Part shown: positions 7,302 through 15,555 of the stretch, in pieces
Position numbering within the stretch: the first letter of the stretch is position 1
Layout of the letters: every line of letters begins with the position of its first letter
Source of the DNA: Anaerolineales bacterium
GTDB taxonomy: Bacteria; Chloroflexota; Anaerolineae; Anaerolineales; UBA11579
NCBI GenBank assembly: GCA_016935415.1
Contig: JAFGRA010000420.1
Span: 1-38,943 of the forward strand
Length of the DNA stretch: 38,943 bases
Direction of reading: 5' to 3'
The notes under the pieces: generated by a model
What the model saw: the letters and a program-made list of their open reading frames with translations, nothing else
What the model was told of the DNA's origin: nothing
The model's database searches: none
Position numbers and translations under genes: made by a program

Positions 7302-7994
7302 TTAGAATAGCTTTCGTAAACGCTCTGCATTTTTCGGCCACATCTCATTTTCTTTGAGGGCCTTGATTTCAGTGCTGATGAACGTTTTAGCATGCAACTG
7401 GACATCATCCAGGGAACTCTTCAAGTTCAGCAACTGCTGATGCAATTCAAGCAAGCTGGCCGCGTAGAGTTCGAGCGGCGGAATACACTTCATGTGATCT
7501 TCGAAAGCATGTTTCTTGGACAGATTGATCGCTTTCATTTGTGCAAACTTACATTGAAACTCCTCCACCAGCCAATCTTCGATCGAATACTCATGTGGCA
7601 GGCTCATTGGTGGCGCACCAACATCGGAAATATCAAAGATCGGGGCAGGTGAATTCAACTGGATGGCGGTGCATTCCTCTTGAACGCAGATGTTGATCGT
7701 GCCCCCAAAGGTAAAGAACTCGATCTTCTTACCTTTGTGATCGGTCAACGAGATGATCCCCGGCGATGATTTCTTTTCAGTTTCATAGATCCAGGGATGA
7801 GTAACCAGAATAGAGTCCTGTTCCTCATCAGGGCCACAGACCGGTATTTCGACCTTGTAAGGATCGAAATGGTCTCCGGTCGCTTTGATATTGATGAATA
7901 TCTCCAGGCGGGAAAAACCTGGGGCGTGCGGATACAGTTTGTTCGATAAGTTGTATCCAAGGCCACATTCCCATTGAAGTGCTTGATCGTTCAT
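7302..7994 (-). CDS. Hypothetical protein, 230 residues
   Basis: I do not recognise a family. The first 140 residues look like a beta-rich domain (EIFINIKATGDHFDPYKVEI, then KKIEFFTFGGTINICVQEE). The last 90 are helical with leucine spacing typical of a coiled coil (ELYAASLLELHQQLLNLKSS). There is no signal peptide, membrane helix or catalytic motif. AAGGG lies nine bases before the ATG, and a strong terminator lies downstream. It starts 32 bases after ygfZ, so it is probably the third gene of that transcript. By eye its codon use is more AT-rich than the neighbours, which may mean a transferred or lineage-specific gene. One speculative reading is a ligand-binding or scaffolding protein. Confidence 0.75.
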   Translation of the reverse strand: MNDQALQWECGLGYNLSNKLYPHAPGFSRLEIFINIKATGDHFDPYKVEIPVCGPDEEQDSILVTHPWIYETEKKSSPGIISLTDHKGKKIEFFTFGGTINICVQEECTAIQLNSPAPIFDISDVGAPPMSLPHEYSIEDWLVEEFQCKFAQMKAINLSKKHAFEDHMKCIPPLELYAASLLELHQQLLNLKSSLDDVQLHAKTFISTEIKALKENEMWPKNAERLRKLF

Positions 7995-8026
7995 GCTAAT
8001 GCCCTTCTATAAAAAAATTTATTGCA

Positions 8027-8983
8027 TCAGGCAATTTCTTCGACGTTTGCCTGAACTTCTTTACCATCCCCGGCAATTTGAACTTCCCTGCCGGTAGTAT
8101 TATATGGCCGCTTGATGATCGCCAATGCCAGTGCGCCCTGATCGGGCGACTGCGCCATAGACGTCACCGCGCCCACCTGTTTCCCTTCACCAAATACCTT
8201 TGCACCAACCTCAACACTTTCGGTAAACCGCAGCCTGACCAGACTGCGGGTGATCTTATCGTAAGTGATTTGCCGGGCAATGATTTCCTGGCCGGTGTAG
8301 CAACCTTTGTTGTCAGAAATAGCCGCGGCCAACCCGGCTTCCAGAGGCGTATACTCGTCAGTGAGTTCGTTTTCCGGCCCAGGGATTCCGGCTTCGACAC
8401 GCAGGGTTTCGGCGGTTTCTGCATCCAGTGCCATCATACCAGCAGCGTCCAGTTGAGCAATTACTTCGGATACACGCTCACTGGGCACAACCAACCGGTA
8501 GGCAGATGGCGCGGCCAACGCTTCCAGTTTGAGCACATCGCCCCTTACCCCTGCGATTTCGCCCTGACGCTGACTGCCCACTTCAGGCAGCGCCTCGAAA
8601 CCAACCTCCCCCAGCGCCTGTTGTGAAGCTGGCCCTAACACATCAATGTGTGTGTACTCGGCGCTCACATCAACGAGTTCAACTTTGTCATTAAAAAAAA
8701 TCTTATCCTTGAGGTACGCTGCGGTTTGGGCTGCACGGCCGGGCAAAGGGATAATCTGTAAATGTTCATCCACCGGATAAACGTGCAACACATCCAGGAT
8801 GCGGGCGGTCGGAGACGTCAACACAGTGGTCCGCACCTGCCCCGCGACAAGATTACGCAGATCATTGGTGGATTGCCGGTGCAAAAAATCGATCCGGTCT
8901 GCGCCGGAGATTTGCAGACAGCCCGCACTCTGAACAAGGTAATAAACACTGCCCTCCCGGGCCTGCGCATAAACTTCAGACAT
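8027..8983 (-). CDS. ygfZ: Folate-binding YgfZ/GcvT-like protein
   Basis: 318 residues. The signature KGCYTGQE (226-233) with its cysteine is the hallmark of YgfZ (IBA57/COG0354), a tetrahydrofolate-binding relative of glycine cleavage T protein that supports iron-sulfur cluster assembly and repair. The GcvT-like N-terminal fold is also visible (DRIDFLHRQSTNDLRNL, about 29-45). GcvT itself is longer and lacks the KGCYTGQE motif. No glycine cleavage genes are nearby. The ATG has AGGT nine to ten bases upstream. The gene is 61 bases downstream of the transporter gene, in the same direction. Confidence 0.9.
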   Translation of the reverse strand: MSEVYAQAREGSVYYLVQSAGCLQISGADRIDFLHRQSTNDLRNLVAGQVRTTVLTSPTARILDVLHVYPVDEHLQIIPLPGRAAQTAAYLKDKIFFNDKVELVDVSAEYTHIDVLGPASQQALGEVGFEALPEVGSQRQGEIAGVRGDVLKLEALAAPSAYRLVVPSERVSEVIAQLDAAGMMALDAETAETLRVEAGIPGPENELTDEYTPLEAGLAAAISDNKGCYTGQEIIARQITYDKITRSLVRLRFTESVEVGAKVFGEGKQVGAVTSMAQSPDQGALALAIIKRPYNTTGREVQIAGDGKEVQANVEEIA

Positions 8984-9044
8984 ACTATTTACCTATCAGG
9001 CCTAAATTTAAAAACAAGCTTTAATTATACCCCCACTGGTCGCT

Positions 9045-9944
9045 TTAAGTAGATAGTTTGCGAGGTCGATTGACAATCCAGACCCCAACCAGGATCACTA
9101 CACCCCCAACCAGCGAGGCAAGCGTGACCGCTTCGGACAAAATCGCGGCCGAAACGACCACAGCTACCAGCGGTTCCAGGTACAGGAATACGCCAACCTG
9201 AGTGGCAGGCAGAGCCTGCAAGGCATCGTACCAGAAAATGTAGGCCAACCCGGAGCAGGCAATTCCCAGGAATACCACACCCAGCCAGCCGTTACGGGTT
9301 AGATTGGTAACATCACTCAAACCTGACCCGGCGAAGAACTGCACACTGGAAAACAGCCAGCCAAACGACATCACATAGAACATCATCGTGGCGGCGCGGT
9401 GGTCTTTCAAACCGCGCCGGGACAGCACCGAAAACACCGCCCAGTTGGGCGCGCTGATCAAGATCAGCTTGTCGCCAGGTGTACCAAAACTGCCGCCCAA
9501 CACCGCGTCCAGATCACCCTTGCTAACCACCAAGAGCACCCCGAAGGCGGCCATCAAAATTCCCAGAGCGGCATCCCATATCAATTTCTCTTTGAGGAAC
9601 AGCCAGCCTAGAATGGCGATGAAGATCGGCGTGCTGGCCACGATCCAGGCGGTGGTAGAAGCTGCGGCGGTTTTCAGGCCGGTCGATTGCAGCCACTGAT
9701 GGTAGGTGATACCGATAAAACCTAACAGGGCAAAGTAGGGCAGGTCCTTGAGCTTAGGCAGGTAAAGCTGTTTACGATAGGCTACGGCCAATCCCAAGAT
9801 AAGCACGCCGATCGCAAAGCGCAGCCACACAATCGTGATCGGCAATGCGTCACGCAGCGCCACCTTGGTGGCGATAAAGGACGCGCCCCAGACCACGACC
9901 GTGAACAAGGCTTTCAAATAGGCAATCAAACGACCTTTTTCCAT
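9045..9944 (-). CDS. EamA/DMT-superfamily transporter
   Basis: About 299 residues arranged as two EamA repeats of five hydrophobic helices each. The first opens with FTVVVWGASFIATKVAL and the second contains GIACSGLAYIFWYDALQ, both typical of the RhaT/YdcZ-like drug/metabolite exporters. The family moves small metabolites such as amino acids or purines through the inner membrane; the substrate cannot be read from the sequence. I chose the ATG at 9944. An upstream in-frame GTG at 9962 has no ribosome-binding site, and the ATG has only a weak one. First gene of a minus-strand transcript reaching the terminator at 7226. Confidence 0.9.
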   Translation of the reverse strand: MEKGRLIAYLKALFTVVVWGASFIATKVALRDALPITIVWLRFAIGVLILGLAVAYRKQLYLPKLKDLPYFALLGFIGITYHQWLQSTGLKTAAASTTAWIVASTPIFIAILGWLFLKEKLIWDAALGILMAAFGVLLVVSKGDLDAVLGGSFGTPGDKLILISAPNWAVFSVLSRRGLKDHRAATMMFYVMSFGWLFSSVQFFAGSGLSDVTNLTRNGWLGVVFLGIACSGLAYIFWYDALQALPATQVGVFLYLEPLVAVVVSAAILSEAVTLASLVGGVVILVGVWIVNRPRKLST

Positions 9945-10058
9945 AAGCGCCCATTCTAGCACGCTTTATTTTTCAGGTAAGGAATTCGTCAGCCAAAGAC
10001 AGGGATTCATTACCTCGATGGCATTATCACAACTATCACACACATCCGCGCTCCGCTT

Positions 10059-10091
10059 TTCGACGCAGCAAAAGCAGCAATTGAGTATAAT
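10059..10091 (+). promoter_or_regulatory. Possible promoter of the signalling cassette
   Basis: A perfect TATAAT lies at 10086-10091, about 32 bases before the ATG at 10124. The upstream TTCGAC (10059-10064) is a poor and too distant -35 element, so the -10 box carries the call. The rest of the 179-base gap (9945-10123), between divergent genes, holds nothing else I can identify. Confidence 0.4.
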
Positions 10092-10123
10092 TTCGCCATA
10101 GCTTTGAATTGTGGCTAAAAATC

Positions 10124-12031
10124 ATGGACCCGAAGAAGCTCCGAAAAATCCTGTACATCGATCATTCCGCCGAAGACCGCGCCCTGGTGCGCGGCTCGCT
10201 TGGCGAAGATTTCATCGTATTGGAAGCCGCCAGTGGAATCAGTGGCATTGATCTGGCCATCGATACCGAACCTCATTTGGTCTTGATCGATACCGAGCTG
10301 CTCGACCTGACCGGTTACGAAGTCGCCACGCGCCTGCAAACCATTATTCCCGGCACGCCCCTAATGGCCGTTTACCCCAGCCAACATGTCATGGCCGCCA
10401 TCCAGAAGTTTGGTCTGGCGGTCGGATTCTCAGGGTACATCAGCAAACCAATCGAAACACAAACCTTACCGCAAGATATCGCCACCTTCCTCAACAGGAA
10501 ACATGAATCGGTCTTCCCCGACTACGATCATCTGATCGCCCACCAATCCGAACTGGCCGCCCGGTTGGAAGACAAGGTACGCCAGCTTTCCAATATCGAC
10601 AACCGCCGCGAATTCCTCGACGAGCAAAACCGCCGCATGATCGACACCCTGCAGCGCCGCCAACGGCTGCTGGAAAACGCGGCTTACGTCGGCAAGGCGA
10701 TCACTTCCATCCTCGACCTGAACGAATTGCTGCCTACCGCGGTCAACATCATCTGCGAAGAATACAATTTTTATTACGCCGGGATCTTCCTCATCGATGC
10801 CGGCGGGGAATGGGCCGAACTGTGCGCTGGGCACGGTGAAGCCGGGCAGGCGATGGTCGCCGCGGGGCACAAGCTCAAAGTCGACACCAACTCTATGATA
10901 GGCAAGGCGATCGAATTCCAGACCGCCCAAATATCGCTCGACGTGGGCACCGAAGCCGGGCATTTTCGCAACCCGCACCTACCCGAAACGCGCTCCGAAA
11001 TGGCGCTGCCGCTAATCGTCAAACGCAAGGTGCTGGGCGCGATTACCGTACAGAGCACCGAAGCCGATGCCTTCGACGGCGATGACATCACCGCCCTACA
11101 AACCTTGGCCGACCAACTGGCGATTGCGATCAACAACGCTCGCCTGCTGCACGACCTGGACCAGGCCAACCACGAACTGCTGCGAACCAAAACCTTCGAA
11201 GCAATTGCCACCGCCACCGGCGAAGCCATCCACTGGGTTGGCAACAAGGCCGCCCCGATTCCCGGCAGCATTGAACGCGTCAAAGAGGATTTATACAACC
11301 TGCTGGCGCTCATCCAAGCCCTGACCACCGATCAAAAAGAAGCCTTACAGGTGCATCCTTTCTGGCCGACGCTGCAAGAAGTCTTCGAGACCGCAGCAGC
11401 CAACGGCGTAGACCTGGCAGCATTAGCCGCGGAACTGGCCGAAGTTCCTGAAACACGCCTATCGCTATTTGTCGGCATCGAATCGATTCTCGAAGACTTG
11501 GAAATCGTCGAGAACAGCGCCACCACAATCCTCAGCCTCAAAGAAGACCTGATCGGCCCAGCGCGCGAACCTCAGATCACCACCATCCACCTGCCCGACC
11601 TGCTCAAGCAAACCGTTGCCGGGATGGGCTTACCCAAAGGTGTAATCGTTACCGATTTTGCCGAAAATCTCCCTAGCATCCAGGCCGACACACGCCAGAT
11701 CGACCGTGTTTTCATCAACCTGATCAAGAATGCCTGGGAAGCCCTACACCAACACCCCGATCCCAAGATCACTGTGAGTGTCCAGCCGAGCAGTGAGCCA
11801 GGATTCGTTGCCGTCGAAGTCATCGACAACGGCCCCGGCATCCCGCCGGAGATCATGGAGAAGATTTGGGTCTCGTTCTTCACCACCAAGAAGAATCGCG
11901 GCGGCACCGGCCTGGGCCTCTCGGCCTGCATGGAAATCATCAATCAATCCGGTGGTAAAATTCTGGTCGACAGCAAGGTCGGCGAAGGCACTACTTTCCG
12001 GGTTTTGCTGCCGGTCAACACTGAAGCCTGA
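10124..12031 (+). CDS. Hybrid sensor kinase: REC–GAF–histidine kinase
   Basis: About 635 residues, cytosolic. Residues 5-125 form a receiver domain with phospho-acceptor Asp56 (VLIDTELL) and Lys108 (YISKPIE). A coiled segment follows, then a GAF sensor domain (about 185-340; FYYAGIFLIDAGGEW, NPHLPETRSEMALPLI) and a kinase core. The probable phospho-His is His370 in AIHWVGNKAAPI, where the residue after His is Trp rather than the usual Glu or Asp. ATP-binding boxes are clear: NLIKNAWEAL (about 531), DNGPGIP, FFTTKKNRGGTGLGLS and GEGTTFRVLLP. The ATG at 10124 is preferred to an upstream TTG at 10109; neither has a good ribosome site. The GAF domain is closely related to both GAF domains of the third gene in the cassette. 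Confidence 0.9.
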   Translation: MDPKKLRKILYIDHSAEDRALVRGSLGEDFIVLEAASGISGIDLAIDTEPHLVLIDTELLDLTGYEVATRLQTIIPGTPLMAVYPSQHVMAAIQKFGLAVGFSGYISKPIETQTLPQDIATFLNRKHESVFPDYDHLIAHQSELAARLEDKVRQLSNIDNRREFLDEQNRRMIDTLQRRQRLLENAAYVGKAITSILDLNELLPTAVNIICEEYNFYYAGIFLIDAGGEWAELCAGHGEAGQAMVAAGHKLKVDTNSMIGKAIEFQTAQISLDVGTEAGHFRNPHLPETRSEMALPLIVKRKVLGAITVQSTEADAFDGDDITALQTLADQLAIAINNARLLHDLDQANHELLRTKTFEAIATATGEAIHWVGNKAAPIPGSIERVKEDLYNLLALIQALTTDQKEALQVHPFWPTLQEVFETAAANGVDLAALAAELAEVPETRLSLFVGIESILEDLEIVENSATTILSLKEDLIGPAREPQITTIHLPDLLKQTVAGMGLPKGVIVTDFAENLPSIQADTRQIDRVFINLIKNAWEALHQHPDPKITVSVQPSSEPGFVAVEVIDNGPGIPPEIMEKIWVSFFTTKKNRGGTGLGLSACMEIINQSGGKILVDSKVGEGTTFRVLLPVNTEA

Positions 12032-12112
12032 ACTTCAGCGCTTGAAATGTTTTTCACATGCATCATTCCCGCTCCAACCTAACGATAGTGTTACGATTAA
12101 CCCGCGGGAATA

Positions 12113-12141
12113 TTGCTTGGTCGATTTTTCCGTTTTAAGAT
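12113..12141 (+). promoter_or_regulatory. Weak candidate promoter before the response regulator
   Basis: TTGCTT (12113-12118) and TAAGAT (12136-12141) are 17 bases apart in the 151-base gap between the first kinase and the receiver gene. Each hexamer matches the consensus only partly, so an internal promoter is possible but unproven. Confidence 0.25.
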
Positions 12142-12182
12142 TCGATCCACAAAACAGATCAACCCCGGAGGAACACCTTCAT

Positions 12183-12581
12183 ATGGAGGTCACAAAGATA
12201 TTACTGGTTGACGATGAGCCATTGGTTCGTCGCAGCCTGGAGAAAACCCTGCTGCGCGCCGGTTTCGACGTCGAAACCGCCCAGGATTGCAATTCCGGCC
12301 TGGATACATTTACCCAGGCCATCACTGCCGGAGCGCCGTTCGACTTCGCCATCCTGGACATCAACATGCCCAACTTTGAAGGCGTCGAAGCCAACGGCGC
12401 CGGGCTGGAATTACTCAGCAAGCTTGTGGAAAAGAAGCCGGATTTATCGGCCATCATGCTTACCGCCTACGATGAAGTCAACAAAGCCAAAGATGCTGTC
12501 CAGCGTGGGGCAAAGGCTTATTTTGTGAAGGGGCGTGAAAAGGGGTTAGTAGAACTCATCAACGACATCATGGACGCCTAA
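12183..12581 (+). CDS. Single-domain response regulator (receiver only)
   Basis: 132 residues forming one receiver domain of CheY/Spo0F type. Acidic Asp10/Asp11 (ILLVDDEP), phospho-acceptor Asp59 (FAILDINMP), the switch Thr in IMLTAYDE and the conserved Lys in AYFVKGRE are all visible. There is no output domain. Such proteins act as phosphotransfer intermediates or bind partner proteins. GGAGG lies ten bases before the ATG. The next gene, another kinase with its own receiver, starts 12 bases downstream, so this protein probably relays phosphate between the two kinases. Confidence 0.92.
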   Translation: MEVTKILLVDDEPLVRRSLEKTLLRAGFDVETAQDCNSGLDTFTQAITAGAPFDFAILDINMPNFEGVEANGAGLELLSKLVEKKPDLSAIMLTAYDEVNKAKDAVQRGAKAYFVKGREKGLVELINDIMDA

Positions 12582-12593
12582 AAGGAAACGCTT

Positions 12594-14675
12594 ATGACAC
12601 CTCCAAATCCCACCTCAACCGAACGCCGGGCAAAACTGCTCTATACCGCGGCCAAAGCCGCCAAGCACTTTGCCTCGATCCTCGACTTCGACGAAATCCT
12701 CACCAAGACCGTTGAGATTATTTGTGACGAATTCGGATTCTATTACGCCGGTGTGTTCCTGATCGATGCCAGCGGCAAGTACGCCGTGCTCCAGGCCGGA
12801 CGCGGCACAGCCGGGCAGGCCATGGTCGCTGCGGGGCACAAGCTTGAAGTCGACGGCAACTCGATGATCGGCGCTGCCACCGGAAATCGCGAAGCGCGCA
12901 TTTCGCTCGATGTTGGCGAGGAAGCCGTATTCTTCAAAAACCCGCACCTGCCCAAAACCCGCTCCGAAATGGGATTACCTTTAATTGTCGGTGATGAACT
13001 AATCGGCGCGCTGACCGTGCAGTCCGAGGAAGAAGCCGCTTTTTCAGACGAAGACATCACCACACTGCAAACTATGGCCGACCAACTGGCGGTTGCCATC
13101 CAGAACGCCCGTCTGCACCAGCAGATGACCCGCCGGGCAAAATACCTGGAAGCCGCCAATATCGTCAGCAAGAACCTGGCTTCCATCCTCGACCTCGACG
13201 AACTACTGCCAAAGACCGTAGACGTGATCTGTGATGCCTACGGCTTTTACTACGCCGGAGTATTCCTGCTGGATGAAAGCGGGGAATACGCTGTTTTACG
13301 CGCCGGGCGCGGTAAAGCCGGGCAGGCGATGATCGCCGCCGGGCATAGGCTCGAAGTCGGCGGTAACTCGATGATCGGTGAAGCCACCGGGAAACGGGTC
13401 GCACGTATTTCACTCGACGTCGGCGAAGAAGCCATATTTTTCAAGAACCCGCACCTGCCCGATACCCATTCCGAGATGGCACTGCCGCTGATCGTCGGCG
13501 ACCAGGTCTTGGGCGCGGTGACCGTGCAATCCGAACAGCAAGCCGCCTTCAGCCAGGAAGACATCGACACGCTGCAAACCATGGCCGATCACCTCGCTGT
13601 AGCGATCCTTAATGCCTATTCGCTGCAAGAACTCGAACGCGCCCACGAAGAACTGCTGCGCAAGAAAACCTACGAGGCGCTGGCAACTGCCACCACCCAG
13701 GCCATCCACTGGATTGGCAACAAAGCGCTGCCAATTACAACAACCGTTGTTCGCATGGAAGATGAAATCAAGAGCGGCGATATCAACATACCCTCTTTAC
13801 TTGAAGACCTAGAAATGATCGACACCAGCGCCCAGATGATCGTCAAAGTCAAAGAGCATTTACTCGGCCCGGCTCGTGAGCACCAACCGCGCCCGATAAT
13901 GATCGCCGATATCGCCCACGCGACTTGCACCCACGCCGGTATCCCCGCCAACACCTTTATGCTGGAAGCACCAGATACGCCGCTCTACGTGCTGGGAGAC
14001 TCTACCCAACTGGGACGCGTTTTTTATAATCTCTACAAGAATTCACTCGAAGCCAATGCGAACCAGATCACCGTCAGCGTCGATCTCAGTGAAGACGGCC
14101 GCTACGTCCAGATGCAGGTTGCCGATAACGGCGACGGTATACCAGAAGATATGCTGGGCAAGATCTGGGCTTCATTCTTCACCACCAAAGGCCCGGCCCA
14201 TAACGGCCTGGGTCTGGCGGCTTGCTTGCATGTGATTACTCAGCACGAAGGCAACATCAGCGTGGAAAGCACGCCCGGCAAAGGCACCACATTCACGATC
14301 AGCTTGCGGGCAATCGCCGCACCGCCCAAGTCAGAAATTCAGGGTGGCGCGGCCGAAATCCTGCTGATCGACGACCAGGATGCCTGGGCCACATTCGCCC
14401 AGCACGCGCTGGAAGCCGCCGGGAAGACTGTGAAGCGGCACGCCGATACTTCAAACGCCGATGAATATGAATTGATCGTACTGGATGATGGGCTGCAAAG
14501 TGGCAGCGTGCTGGAACTTCTACAGGGACTCTATGACATGAGCCAGGGCAAACACACGATTGTGGTTTCAGCTGCTCCCACCGTTGAGCGCACCACTCAA
14601 TACATGAACGCTGGGGCACGCGATGTGATCCTCAAGCCCTATTCCGAAGCCGAATTGGCCGCATTGATTCGATAG
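12594..14675 (+). CDS. Hybrid sensor kinase: GAF–GAF–histidine kinase–REC
   Basis: 693 residues, no membrane helix. Two GAF domains (about 20-178 and 190-350) are near-duplicates: both contain FYYAGVFL, GQAM, a GNSMIG stretch, ARISLDVGEEA and FFKNPHLP. The kinase core has His372 in AIHWIGNKALPI, again His-Trp as in the first kinase. It continues with NLYKNSLEA, DNGDGIPEDM, FFTTKGPAHNGLGLAA and GKGTTFTISL. A C-terminal receiver follows (about 585-693; LLIDDQD, phospho-acceptor Asp631 in IVLDDGL, Lys in VILKPYSE). GAF domains bind small ligands or bilins; no bilin-binding cysteine is obvious, so the signal is unknown. AAAGGAAA precedes the ATG. Last gene of the cassette, followed by two hairpins. 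Confidence 0.92.
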   Translation: MTPPNPTSTERRAKLLYTAAKAAKHFASILDFDEILTKTVEIICDEFGFYYAGVFLIDASGKYAVLQAGRGTAGQAMVAAGHKLEVDGNSMIGAATGNREARISLDVGEEAVFFKNPHLPKTRSEMGLPLIVGDELIGALTVQSEEEAAFSDEDITTLQTMADQLAVAIQNARLHQQMTRRAKYLEAANIVSKNLASILDLDELLPKTVDVICDAYGFYYAGVFLLDESGEYAVLRAGRGKAGQAMIAAGHRLEVGGNSMIGEATGKRVARISLDVGEEAIFFKNPHLPDTHSEMALPLIVGDQVLGAVTVQSEQQAAFSQEDIDTLQTMADHLAVAILNAYSLQELERAHEELLRKKTYEALATATTQAIHWIGNKALPITTTVVRMEDEIKSGDINIPSLLEDLEMIDTSAQMIVKVKEHLLGPAREHQPRPIMIADIAHATCTHAGIPANTFMLEAPDTPLYVLGDSTQLGRVFYNLYKNSLEANANQITVSVDLSEDGRYVQMQVADNGDGIPEDMLGKIWASFFTTKGPAHNGLGLAACLHVITQHEGNISVESTPGKGTTFTISLRAIAAPPKSEIQGGAAEILLIDDQDAWATFAQHALEAAGKTVKRHADTSNADEYELIVLDDGLQSGSVLELLQGLYDMSQGKHTIVVSAAPTVERTTQYMNAGARDVILKPYSEAELAALIR

Positions 14676-14687
14676 GTTTTTACCGGG

Positions 14688-14704
14688 CGGGCACAAAGCC
14701 CGTT
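14688..14704 (+). terminator. Short hairpin after the second kinase
   Basis: CGGGC (14688-14692) pairs with GCCCG (14698-14702) around a five-base loop and is followed by TTCCTGCTT. It starts 13 bases after the stop codon. It is a modest terminator and probably works with the stronger palindrome at 14732. Confidence 0.5.
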
Positions 14705-14731
14705 CCTGCTTGGCAAACAAAGATACTCACA

Positions 14732-14759
14732 TGAGGGGCGCAGCATGCTGCGCCCCTCA
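14732..14759 (+). terminator. Perfect 28-base palindrome, probable terminator
   Basis: Positions 14732-14759 are fully self-complementary and GC-rich (TGAGGGGCGCAGC and its complement). The T-run that follows is weak (ATACATTT). Its position after the kinase stop argues for termination; the symmetry would let it work in both directions. The rest of 14760-14881 shows nothing recognisable. Confidence 0.65.
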
Positions 14760-14861
14760 ATACATTTAGAAACCTTACAAAACTACTCCACAAGCAATAT
14801 TCAACGCGCATTTATCCTTGTGTGGCAATCCAATTGAAATTCCAATCTCCATCTACCAATA

Positions 14862-14887
14862 TTCAAAACCCACCAGCATGTTATACT
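14862..14887 (+). promoter_or_regulatory. Candidate promoter for a leaderless DUF309 transcript
   Basis: TATACT (14882-14887) lies ten bases before the ATG at 14897, and TTCAAA (14862-14867) lies 14 bases upstream of it, which is short for a -35. If the -10 box is right, transcription would start almost at the ATG, which has no ribosome-binding site. Confidence 0.4.
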
Positions 14888-14896
14888 ACCCTTAAT

Positions 14897-15337
14897 ATGT
14901 CCGATTTAGAGCAACAAGCCGAGGTCATCGTCCAGCCCGATGAAATCCCCTGCGCCTGCCAGGGCGAACTGCACCCCATGGCAGTTGAGGGCATCCGCCT
15001 GTTCGACGCCAAAGAATACTGGCATGCCCACGAAGCATTGGAAGAAGCCTGGCTCGAAGAAACCGGGCCAATCCGCCACCTCTACCGCGGCATCTTACAG
15101 ACCGGGGTGATGTACCTGCATATACAGCGCGCCAACTTCATCGGAGCCGCCAAGATGTACGAACGCAGCCGAAAATGGCTGGCCCCCTGGCCTGCGCACT
15201 GTCGCACGATCGATGTCGGCCAACTCAAAGCAGACATTGAAGCCGTACTGGCTGCGGCTGGAAAACTCGGCCCAGATGAATTACAACACTTCGACCAGTC
15301 CCTGCTCAAGCCGATCCGGCGCGTGGCCGCCAGCTAG
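14897..15337 (+). CDS. DUF309 domain protein
   Basis: 146 residues. The core (about residues 30-100) shows the DUF309 pattern: FDAKEYWHAHEALEEAW, then RHLYRGILQTGVMYLHIQR and GAAKMYERSRKWL. This is an all-helical domain with conserved His and Glu residues. The family is widespread and its biochemical role is not established. A CAC sequence pair near the start (PCACQGELH) may help bind metal, but this is a guess. I chose the ATG at 14897. The frame is open back to a GTG at 14822, but that stretch does not look coding and has no ribosome site. The zinc-ribbon gene follows eight bases later, suggesting one transcript through 16330. Confidence 0.85.
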   Translation: MSDLEQQAEVIVQPDEIPCACQGELHPMAVEGIRLFDAKEYWHAHEALEEAWLEETGPIRHLYRGILQTGVMYLHIQRANFIGAAKMYERSRKWLAPWPAHCRTIDVGQLKADIEAVLAAAGKLGPDELQHFDQSLLKPIRRVAAS

Positions 15338-15345
15338 CGGGAAAT

Positions 15346-15555
15346 ATGACCAGCCTAAAAGCAAACAGCCAACCCTGTGAGTATATTTGCGATTGCTGTG
15401 GGACCAAGATGTACGCCCATTTGTGCAAGATCAACTGCCCAAACTGCGGCTATCGCTTTGACTGCTCAGACCTCACCCTGAATTTCGACCCTATCCCCGA
15501 AAATCACGCGCCCGATGCGGCGGAGAAAACACATGGCATATCCCCAGACCTTTAA
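15346..15555 (+). CDS. Small zinc-ribbon protein, 69 residues
   Basis: Two cysteine pairs are visible, CDCC near residue 16 and CPNC near residue 31, with additional cysteines at CKINC and DCSD, giving a compact zinc-ribbon of rubredoxin-like appearance. The tail is acidic and probably disordered. It starts eight bases after the DUF309 gene and overlaps the reductase gene by 23 bases. Its cysteine pattern and operon position support a real gene. Function unknown; a metal-binding accessory or electron carrier is possible. Confidence 0.7.
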   Translation: MTSLKANSQPCEYICDCCGTKMYAHLCKINCPNCGYRFDCSDLTLNFDPIPENHAPDAAEKTHGISPDL

